Below are positions 55,870 to 64,000 of a DNA stretch of 64,000 nucleotides, piece after piece (position 1 is the stretch's first letter; each line of letters begins with the position of its first letter). Source of the stretch: Darksidea phi (taxonomy: Eukaryota; Ascomycota; Dothideomycetes; Pleosporales; Lentitheciaceae); assembly GCA_030770425.1 (NCBI GenBank), contig JASJFT010000044.1, positions 206,176 through 270,175 of the forward strand, written 5' to 3'. The translations under genes were made by a program, and so were the position numbers. The notes under the pieces were generated by a model. It was not told the DNA's origin. It ran no database searches and saw only the letters and a list, made by a program, of their open reading frames with translations.

Positions 55870-56619
55870 TTGCCATGAGCTCACGAAATGCGGAACGTCT
55901 CGCACACGACAGAGGGAATGCCAAGACTTTAGTGGCCCGGAATCTGTCACGTGAAACGATCCTACAGACGCTCGAGGGCCATACCGTAAAATCTCGCACA
56001 GTTGGCTCACCATTCACTCAAACTGCTATTTTGAACTATAGCGAATAGGAGTCTATAAATTCAATATGGGGGTGAATTACCGTTGTTTAGCCGATTCACG
56101 TCAGCGACAAACTATTGGCTATATAACCGAAACCCGGGGCTGCTCCCTGTCTAGCTATTTGCCAACTGTGCGAGATTTTACGGTAGCCGTTCGGTCATTT
56201 CGGTGGCCTTCTCTCCAGACTCGACGCGGCTGGCGTCGGCGTCGCACGACAACACGGTCAAGGTCTGGGACGCGGGCAGCGGCGCGTGCCTGCAGACGCT
56301 CGTTATCAGTCGTTCACTTTTGGCCCTGTCGTTTAATGCTTCTGGCTCTGGCCCCCTCACCAATATTGGTGCTATCAATCTTGATCCACCATCATCATCA
56401 TCAAACAATATCACCACTACCCAAAAACCTGAATTCTCCCAGTACCAAGCTACTGCACTGAGTTCGGATGGAATATAGATAACGTACGATTCGCGGAACG
56501 TAGTTTGGCTACCTTCAGAGTACCGCCCTTTCTGTTAAGCTTTATCAGGGAGTATGGTCGGTATTAGTGTAGGGTCCAGAAGGGTATGGATGTACAATGT
56601 TGAGTTTCATAAAACGCCA
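55870..56619 (+). pseudogene. WD40-repeat relic of an NLR-type (NWD) gene, split by a MITE
   Basis: Plus-strand sequence either side of the inserted element encodes WD40 repeats. Before it is ETILQTLEGH (about 55955-55981). After it is the SVAFSPDSTRLASASHDN block, then TVKVWDAGSGACLQTL (about 56200-56310). A typical terminal WD block follows (FNASGSGPLTNIGAINL, then TALSSDG, then RNVVWLPSEYRP). The repeat units have the high sequence regularity seen in the HET-E/NWD class of fungal NLR sensors. Stops interrupt the tail (a TAG where Trp is expected at about 56478, and a TAA near 56537). The NACHT and N-terminal effector domains are absent upstream, so only the sensor end survives. Confidence 0.75.
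55984..56183. mobile_element. 200-bp MITE with perfect 23-bp terminal inverted repeats
   Basis: The ends are exact inverted repeats of 23 bp: CCGTAAAATCTCGCACAGTT plus GGC at 55984-56006, and its reverse complement at 56161-56183. TA flanks both sides (55982-55983 and 56184-56185), the target of Tc1/mariner elements. Deleting the element and one TA joins GAGGGCCATA to GCCGTTCGGT and yields an uninterrupted WD40 repeat (LEGHSRSVISVAFSPDS). The interior has no coding capacity. Perfect ends and clean footprint point to recent activity. Confidence 0.9.
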
Positions 56620-57150
56620 AACTACCCAGAGCTGGACCATGACGAGGAGCGAATCATCGATCTCCGCCTCTTCACAGCTCTCAAGTTCTTGAGTGTCCCC
56701 CAGGAGTGTATCAGCATACCCTATCCTGTCGACGAATATCCTTACACTAACGGACGTCCATTAAATAGAAATCCGAGAGAAGTCCTCCCACATGGCCTCC
56801 ATCATCTGCGAATATACTGCGATCTAGTGACCTTCCCTCTAGACTGGTTGACACTGCTTTTCCGTACCAGGGAACACTTCAGACACCTGCAGTTAGTGGA
56901 ATTGTACTGCCGGAGTACGTTCTCGTCGTTCATGGAGCAGCTCGATAGTTTTTATATCAGGGACGGATTCACCACCGTGCTCGAGCAGTTTAGCGCTAAC
57001 GGAGTTCTACTGGCGACGTACTTCTTGCTGGATAACTCTCACGCGCAGCTAGATGATCCATCCTACTTCCGACATGTAAACTCGGAAAAGTATTGCAGGA
57101 TCTCTTTACTACGACGACAGTGTGCAGAATTCTTTGGGGCTCTGCTATAG
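56620..57150 (+). pseudogene. F-box/LRR-like protein C-terminal fragment fused to WD40 relic
   Basis: The frame that begins inside the WD40 tail (MYNVEF near 56590) continues without a stop into unrelated sequence: HDEERIIDLRLFTALKFLSV, then PHGLHHLRIYCDLVTFPLDW, then EHFRHLQLVELYCRSTFSSF. This leucine-rich pattern is like the C-terminal half of fungal F-box-type hypothetical proteins. No F-box or start codon of its own is seen. The junction looks like a rearrangement that joined two broken genes. The frame ends at 57150. Probably non-functional. Confidence 0.5.
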
Positions 57151-58078
57151 GACCCGATACGAATGGCTGAGCAAGGCTAAACCACTGGTCAGTAGCCACC
57201 ACGTCAACGTACGACGGCGTATAGACACAAGACAGGCATCCCATGCACGTCTACACGTCTAGGGGCATCTCCCAAGCTTCTTCCATAGGGCACTCAATGC
57301 GATTCCTTCAAAAGCAAACCATTCAGCGCACTAAAATGCAAGAGTGACATATGCATCCCCTAAGACCTGCTAACGAGGATAGACGCATTGTGAAAGGCGC
57401 CACCCGCCGCGGCACCGGTCTCCGGGAGTTATTGCGAATCATTGCAAGTTTGCAATTTTTCAGGCGTTGATGCTCTTCGACTCCAGCACACCGGTCGCTC
57501 CCACGGTTACTTTCCCAGCTGTCCGGATCGTGTCCCGCGGCGGATCGCGCTGCCACGTCGGCCTAGTTCGCGAAGGAACCCGGAAGGACGGGTCGGACAT
57601 GCAGGAGATGGCACCGGTCGCCATCCAGAGACCTCGAAGACACGCAGAAGACGCGCCCCCTCCCCTGGGGTCCAGACAGCGCGCTGCCCAATCTCCCGGG
57701 CGCAGCTCCGCTGGTCTGCGGCCGCCGACAGGGGACGGCGATGTCCGGCGCAGAGGATTGGGCCATCACTCGGACAGCGTGAAGAGCTTGGGACGGCCTC
57801 AGCTTGGGACGGCCTCAGCTTGGGACGGCCTCAGCTTGGGACGGTCTCAGCTGCGGCGCGGTGCAGTGTCCATGCGGGCAGCAGGTTTTCTTCGCCAAAT
57901 CCGATTAGGCGAGGCGGCGGTGTGTGGTCCCGTCTGATGGATCCCATTCGGGAAGGAGCGCCCCAGCACCCGTGGCCTCGGAACCGCCCACTCGATTCCC
58001 ATAGCGCTGGGTGCTTTTCGCCTCCTCCACGAGTCCGACACAGGACAGGAACCACCGCACGAGAGCGTCTCCGGCGAC
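57151..58078. other. GC-rich promoter-side region of the methyltransferase gene
   Basis: No gene recognised. Composition shifts sharply near 57500 to high GC with long open frames in all registers, which are by-products of composition. It holds a short minisatellite near 57785. The methyltransferase start lies at 58079. Confidence 0.5.
57785..57851. repeat. 16-bp minisatellite, about four copies
   Basis: CAGCTTGGGACGGCCT is repeated in tandem four times, the last copy with a C to T change. Located about 230 bp upstream of the methyltransferase start, in its probable promoter. Confidence 0.85.
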
Positions 58079-59543
58079 ATGTCGCTCACCCTTCCTGTGC
58101 CTCCGCGCGAGACGAGCCCGCCGTCGTCGCTCGAGGCCGCCAGCCCGCGCTCCATCATCGAGCCAGACGTACGTGGTGCCGCTGCTGAGGGGAGCTCCGT
58201 TGCCACTCGATCATGGCTAACAAATATCGCGCTGTGTAGTCCGACCCTTCGGATGGCATGCAGAGCTGTGACACGTTGGCCGCCCTGCCTGTCCGCTGCA
58301 ATTGACCGCGCTGACCGTCTGCAGGAGCACCAAGTCGGTCAACCAGAGCATCTTCGACTTTGTGCGCGAGAATGGCAGGACCTACCATCGCTACCAGGCC
58401 GGATGTAAGCCCGCCCCTCCGCCCGTATGCACGTTGTGACTGACACGATCCAGCATATCCGTTCCCCAATGACCAGGTGCCCGCTGCCCGACCCCGCTCC
58501 CACGCCGGCCGGGATCCCTTCGCTGACTACTTCTCTTGTAGCTCGAGAACGAACGGATGGACCTACAATACGAAATTCTCAAGGTGCTGTTCAAGGGCCG
58601 CAGCTACTTCGCACCCCTCAAAGACCCGCGGAAAATATTGGACATTGGCACCGGGACTGGGAAGTGGGCCATTGAGATGGGTAGGTGCATGTTGCAAGTG
58701 CGGGCAAACACATGGGCTGACGATGGCAGGCAATCTCTTTCCAAAGGCAGAGGTAGGGAGTTGTTCAGGCCGGTGCGTTCCTATTTTAACACCCTCCAGG
58801 TGACCGGTACCGATCTCTCGCCTATTCAGCCAGAGTGGTAAGTAACACACGCTGGGCACCATGCGGACACTCTAGCTAACCCCCCGTAGGGTACCACACA
58901 ATGTCAAGTTCGTAATCGACGACGCAAACGAGGAAGACTGGATGCTGGACCCCATGGACTATATCCACACCAGGATCCTTCTCGGCTGCTTCTCCGACTT
59001 TCGGGAAGTCATTGCCAGAGCCTACCAGAACCTGAAGCCCGGGGGCTGGATGGAGTCGCAGGATATCATGCCGACCGTTTATTGCGACGATGGAACCATG
59101 GGTCCAGACTACGCTTACGCCGAGTGGGTGCAGACCCAGGACAAGGCTGCGATGAACATCGGCCAGCCCATGCGCATCGCGAACAAGCTCAAGCGTTGGT
59201 ATGAGCAGGCCGGCTTCGTTGATGTCCACGAGGAAGTCTTCAAGCTGCCGATCAACTCGTGGCCCAAAGATCCCCAGTTCAAGATGCTCGGTCGCTTCAA
59301 CGAGACCAACTTTCTCGACGGTGTCCAAGCGTGGAGCCTCCAGTTATTCACAAGAGGTCTGAATTGGACCAAAGATGAGATCGAGGTCTACTTGGTTCAT
59401 GTCCGGAAGGCAATCTCCGACCGCAGTGTTCACGGCTACAACAAGATGTAAGTCGTCGTTCACGAACTTGGACTATCACCTGCTAACGAATAAGCTACGT
59501 TGTCTGGGGAAGAAAGCCATACGAGCACGAAATCGTGCGTTAG
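58079..59543 (+). CDS. LaeA-like SAM-dependent methyltransferase (344 aa)
   Basis: Nine exons join in phase with introns at 58169-58239, 58275-58324, 58405-58453, 58477-58541, 58681-58729, 58753-58799, 58838-58889 and 59448-59494. ATG at 58079. The N-terminus is acidic/Ser-rich and leads to FDFVRENGRTYHRYQAG, the usual start of this family. Motif I, KILDIGTGTGKWAIEM, is at about 107-122. VTGTDLSPIQP is the motif after strand 2 and LKPGGWMESQD the post-motif block. YVVWGRKP closes the fold. The family includes LaeA, the nuclear regulator of secondary metabolism, and many paralogues (often called UMTA or TAM-domain proteins) with unknown substrates. No biosynthetic cluster is evident beside it. 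Very high GC compared with flanks. Second intron has a GTTGGC donor and is the least certain. Confidence 0.82.
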
Positions 59544-60393
59544 CTGGAAGCGCGTCATAACGACTCACCTCGCCTACAACTGCTGTATGCGTGTAACGAA
59601 TTTCCTTATCTTCAGCATTTGAGCGGTGCAAAAGGGATCATTGGTTTGGAGTTTCAGTCGCTGCTCGAGACCTGGCGCTTTCGAAGAGTTTCTGGCACCG
59701 GCGTATATTCGTTCTTCATGCATATCACTGCGCCAACATTGGGCGGGCTTTTGCTGTGAAAAGCAACTTTTTCGAGCGCTATTATGGGCACGACTTCGGT
59801 TAATGTATCGAATCTGAGCGTGAAAGGAGGGACGGAGGTTAAATATCATGATCAGCTGGGAGTATACGAGAGCACCCATGTTTTATCGACGTTGGTGCAC
59901 ACCGCACTCTTTCCGCGATAATCCAACGAAAGGTCGAGGTATGAAGTTTGCAACATAAATTCAGAGGGGTGGTAGTACCTGTTGTCTCATGCTAGAATCA
60001 CTGCCCTCTCGCAATTGCGACGCAGTCTGTACGCCAAATTACGCTCCGATCAGCACCGCCTTGCCACGCCCCACCTCCTTTGCCAAGCCCCGGTTAGTGG
60101 CAAGCCTCACAGCTGATCGAGCCCTCGCGGACGTATCCATCTCTCCGATTGTCGGCAAATTTGTCCACTCCTTTTCTTTAGAGATCTCTCCAGATATTGA
60201 AGAAGAATATATAATTCCTGCTTCTGCTTATCTCGCGTTAAGACGACGAGGCTATGACGTGACACCGCCACCTCACGGTCAGCCTTGCCAGCTATATATA
60301 CGATGGACGTAGCCCAGCGGTTGCGAGAGTCTGCAGTTCCGACCTTGCTTTTGAGTGCTAGTTCCCTACGTCTGTAGTGGTCTCAATACCACA
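59544..60393. other. Intergenic, NLR promoter side
   Basis: Contains a 107-codon frame at 59989-60312 with its own ATG but no family resemblance; not called. A TATATATA near 60293-60300 lies about 95 bp before the NLR start and could be a TATA element. Confidence 0.5.
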
Positions 60394-63300
60394 ATGGACC
60401 CACTCAGCTTCACGGCGGGCGTTATTGCCGTCCTTCAACTAGCTAACAAGGTGATAGCCCTCTGCTTGAACTTGCACTCCAGCCTCAACGCAAGGAAAGA
60501 GCTGGATCTGATCGTGGATGAGGTTGATTCTCTCCGCAACATACTACAGAAGATAGCCCGACTCGAAGGAAGAGTCCGTCTTGACGATTCGGTTCCTTCA
60601 AGCATTGAGACGACCAGTAGCCACCGTGGACCGCTGTCCACCTGTCGCTCAGAGCTGGAAAGCCTCCATGAAGAATTGGATACGGCAAAATCTTCAGGCT
60701 TCAAGTTCGGAGCTAGGGCAATCGCATGGGTCATGAAAGAGAAGGAGCTGGAAGGTCGGCTGAAGAGGCTTTCGAGAGCTAAGCAGACGCTTCAGCTATC
60801 TCTCTCTTTGGATCAAACGTAAGAAAAATCTCTCAAAACGCCGTAAAGCTACGATGCTAAAATTCCAGCGCTCTTCTACTCCAGTCGCGAGATGATTCAG
60901 TAGAGCTTCGGACATCCATAAACCAAGCGAACTCGGGTAAGCGTTGGGGGTCGTTTTCTAAGTGTCGCCTACCTAATCTTTTCCAGAGCGCGATCGTCGA
61001 ACTGTCGTGGATTGGCTTGGCCCACCGTATCCTACTTCCACTTGCCTTGACGCTCAACGGACCAGATCCGGCAACACAGGTGACTGGTTCTTGAATGACG
61101 GCCGCTTTGAACAATGGAAGCTCGAACCACAGTCAATTTTGTGGCTGAGCGGTATTCCAGGCTCCGGAAAGACGATCCTTTGCTCCTCCGTCGTTGAGCA
61201 TATGGGTGCTTGGTGTCGGTCTAATGACACCGGTCTCCTTATCTACTTCTTCTTCGACTTCGCCGCCCAAAACACAAGTATCATCAGCCTTTTCCTTCGA
61301 TCATTGCTATCACAAGTCGTGGTGCAACGGCGATCCATCCCTAATGCGATACAAGCGCTGTTTGAACAACACCATAATGGCTTTCAGCAGCCCAGCCTTA
61401 AAATTCTGTTAGAGACTCTACGCAAAACCGTTGAGGTTGGAGACCAGACGTATCTGATCATCGATGCTCTGGACGAATGCGCTGAAAGGGCAGATTTGCT
61501 AGATACCTTAGAAGAAATTGCTGATTGGCGCATGAACCTGAATGTACTCGCAACGAGTCGAAGAGAGGTTGATATCGAAGAGGCTCTTCTACGTATGAAA
61601 AGTAAGCATCTTCAGCTAGAAAGTGTGCAAGTCCACGAAGACATTCGAAAATACGTTCAACGAAGAATGGCTAAGGATCGGTGGTTGAAAAAATGGCCCG
61701 AAGATATCCAGGCTGAAATAACATCCGTAGTGATCTCGAAAGCAGGCGACATGTTCCGCTTAGCAGCCTTGCAAATCGATGGCTTGAAGAAATGTGGAAC
61801 CATCATAGCTTTAAGAAAGGCTCTATACACCCTTCCAACGTCCCTTGATGAGACTTATTCACGGATGCTCAGTGCCATCGATCCAGATCAACAACAAGAT
61901 GCCTTCAAAATACTCTCGTGGCTGTGTTTCGCTCTGCAGCCACTCACTTTAGACGAAATCGCCGAAGCCCTGGCGGTCAACCTTGAGACCTCCGAATACG
62001 ATGTGACGCAAAAGCTACAGGACACAAACGACATACTACTTATATGTGGAAGCCTCGTCACCCAAGCCAGTGGTACTAACAGGGTTCTCAAGCTTTCCCA
62101 TTTCACGGTGAAAGAGTACTTGACGTCAAGGAATATACTCGAGAGCAGCAACCGCGCGTTCTATATCACGAAGCATGTCGCGCATGAGTATATCACGAAA
62201 ACATGCCTGGTATATCTAGGGAGTCGTTCGTGCCGAACCCTCGCCGAAACGAACCTTGCATTTCCTCACGATTCGCTCACCATGTATGCGGCATCATTTT
62301 GGTCTGAACATTTCCAGCGCTGCGGTCAACGCACGAATCTTCTGGCGCTTGTGCGTGGACTCTTCCTTCGTAAAGAGCGACCTTTTCTCGACTGGGCAGG
62401 GATCGCCAGTTTTGAGGCCGAGGGCTTCTACACTGAGTTGCCCAGTTTTCGAAAACCAGATGTGTTTCTACGTTGTGCTGCTTTCGTAGGTAACACAGGC
62501 CTCCTGGAAACTGCGCTTGATAATGGCGCACACATCAATGCAGAAGCTTGTATGTACGGCACTGCCCTGATTATATCAGCCTATATGGCGGACCTCCCAT
62601 GCCTCAAGCTACTCCTTCACCATGGGGCGGACGTCAATGTCCAAGCAGGCTGCCTGGGTAATGCCTTGCAAGCTGCTGCTGCCCGAGGCTGGGTGGAAGG
62701 GGTCGAATTGCTCCTCTCCTATGGTGCGGACGTAAACGCGTGCAGTGGAAAGTTCGGTACTGCCCTTAATGCTGCGTTAAATTCACCCTATGCAGGAGCG
62801 CAAAATGAGGTTGTAGTCAGGAAGCTACTTGACGCTGGCGCCGCGCCACTGGGACTGTCTTGATGCATAATGGTGTGGACTACACATCGCCCCTATATCT
62901 GGCCTGCAGAACTGGAGCGTTGAAGCTAATAAGGCTCCTACTTGACAAGGGTACCGACGCTTAACAGGTCGGCTGCTTGCAAGTAGCGCTCTCTAGGGCT
63001 CATATCGATGTAGCGAACATTCTACTTGGAAGGGGAGCCAAACTCAACGTTAATGGACTCATGGGAGGAAGCCCTCTTGAAGCGGCAACAGCAGGCGGTC
63101 TTCTTATATTGCGTTTCTTACTTGACAAGTGAGATGCGGACCTTTGCTGGAGAGACGGTAAGCCAGAACGCTTCTTCACATTGCTGCTCGTTTCGGCACA
63201 CTGGAAACCGTAGAATATCTACTCCACTGTGGAATGAGTATTAACGACACAGACGCGAAGGGCTGGTCTGCCATCCACTACGCTGCGGATGCCCACAATC

Positions 63301-63846
63301 CTGAGAAGCTTAAACTACTGCTGTCGAATTGGCAGTTCGACAGCTCAAAATTGACAGCTTGGTCACCACTCCATATAGCATGCAAAAGAAATACTCCAGC
63401 CGCCATAGACATGCTCTTCGAAGCTGGGTTCCGGCCAACTACAGTCGTCACTACGGTACCTGACTGGCGATGGAGTCTTTACGACATCGCTATTACGTAC
63501 CAAAACCATCACCTTATTTCAGAAGACCTACAGCCACTGCATCCCCTCTTAACCCAATCGCACATGGAAGATACGCGGCCCTCAATGCCACCGGCTTCGC
63601 GCCACTGCTGCAACGCCTGTTCTCTTGAATTCCAAAGCGACGCGTACATATATGGGCCCGTTTTTCACTGCAATCAGTGTCCGGACTTTGACTACTGCTT
63701 CATGTGCTGGTTGACAGCCGACCAGACACATCCACACACATTTACGGTGTTGTTTGAGACAAAAGTCTTACCGAGCGAGCCTCTCTACCCCGGAACAAAC
63801 ATTCTCAATATACCACTGTTAGGGGACTTGGACACACGTCTCTTTT

Positions 63847-63848
<2 letters not shown>
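60394..63848 (+). pseudogene. NACHT-ankyrin-ZZ NLR-like gene, broken in the ankyrin region
   Basis: ATG at 60394; introns 60819-60868 and 60937-60986 fit in phase. Residues 1-150 form a Helo-like/fungal STAND N-terminal domain (MDPLSFTAGVIAVLQLANKV onward). The NACHT domain has Walker A GIPGSGKT (about 219-227) and Walker B LIIDALDEC (about 322). A winged-helix-like region with LSHFTVKEYLTS follows, then ankyrin repeats (LLLHHGADVNVQ, LLLSYGADVNAC). The frame ends at 62863, near residue 790. Ankyrin repeats continue in other frames with at least two stops (near 62960 and 63130) and two shifts; from 63234 an open frame adds more repeats and a ZZ-type zinc finger (CCNACSLEF, CNQCPDFDYCFMCW, then a His pair) to 63848. 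So the sensor is damaged, while a truncated product with NACHT and a few repeats could still be made. Confidence 0.78.
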
Positions 63849-63893
<45 letters not shown>

Positions 63894-64000
63894 GGGTTTA
63901 AGGGGGGGGGGGGGGGATAATTTATTTTTGGGGTTTTTTTTGAAAAAAAAAATAAAAAAAAATAAATAAAAAAATTTAAAAAATTTTAAAATATATTAAA
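63849..64000. repeat. Low-complexity T/G/A homopolymer tail at window end
   Basis: About 45 consecutive T, then short G runs (one of 16), then A/T runs up to the end. No telomeric TTAGGG repeats. This looks like a sequencing or assembly artefact at a contig end, or an unresolved homopolymer region, rather than biology. Confidence 0.7.

Noticed and set aside
57442..58188. 248-codon and overlapping 156-codon open frames in the GC-rich region
   Set aside because: High GC removes stops in all frames; composition bias and tandem repeats explain them. The true gene starts at 58079.
59989..60312. 107-codon open frame before the NLR
   Set aside because: Has an ATG but no recognisable domain or splice structure; probably chance.
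63849..64000. Telomere or subtelomere at the window end
   Set aside because: No TTAGGG/CCCTAA units; only homopolymer runs, which look like an assembly artefact.
1..64000. tRNA genes, rRNA and CRISPR arrays
   Set aside because: I looked for B-box-like GGTTCGAATCC sequences and cloverleaf neighbours and for regularly spaced repeats; none was convincing. A tRNAscan run would settle the tRNA question.

Overview
The window reads as nuclear DNA of a filamentous ascomycete (Pezizomycotina, most likely a Dothideomycete). Genes carry 41-180 nt introns with GT..AG ends and CTAAC/CTGAC-type branch sites. Several protein families here are known mainly or only from such fungi: HET domain, DUF6594, LaeA-like methyltransferase, Con-10, ApsB/Mto1. 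Decayed copies show the C:G to T:A nonsense changes typical of RIP. I rebuilt all exon structures by hand from splice motifs and reading-frame phase; none is confirmed by RNA.

Layout. 1-9 kb: a membrane protein, a probable solo copia LTR, a small conserved gene, and a graveyard holding a VAO-type FAD oxidoreductase and an SRPK-type kinase. 9-18 kb: two paralogous protein kinases in divergent orientation, one of them a kinase-HET fusion, with the N-terminal stub of a CorA-like gene between them. 18-26.5 kb: a small 9-bp-TSD MITE, a blasticidin-S-deaminase homologue, a secreted-protein relic, a third kinase, a palindromic MITE, a DUF6594 membrane protein and a retropepsin-fold gene. 27-39 kb: a conserved housekeeping block (GRC3 and RPA34 as a divergent pair, apsB/mto1, a nuclear coiled-coil protein). 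39-43.6 kb: transposon debris. 43.6-48.6 kb: uracil-DNA glycosylase, con-10 and a kinase with ankyrin-like C-terminus. 49-64 kb: a damaged CorA-like gene, an intact MFS sugar transporter, a WD40 NLR relic split by a 200-bp MITE, an F-box-like relic, a LaeA-like methyltransferase and a NACHT-ankyrin-ZZ NLR broken in its repeats.

The accessory parts are rich in the families fungi use for self/non-self recognition and regulated cell death: HET, NACHT, WD40, ankyrin and stand-alone kinases with long N-terminal regions. They surround a conserved nuclear/ribosome-biogenesis block. The most striking items are: (1) the kinase-HET fusion beside a divergent paralogous kinase; (2) an intron in the 46-48.6 kb kinase that appears to have arisen by a 71-bp tandem duplication of coding DNA; (3) a 200-bp element with perfect 23-bp inverted ends that splits a WD40 repeat, whose removal at the TA duplication restores a reading frame; (4) the blasticidin-S-deaminase homologue.
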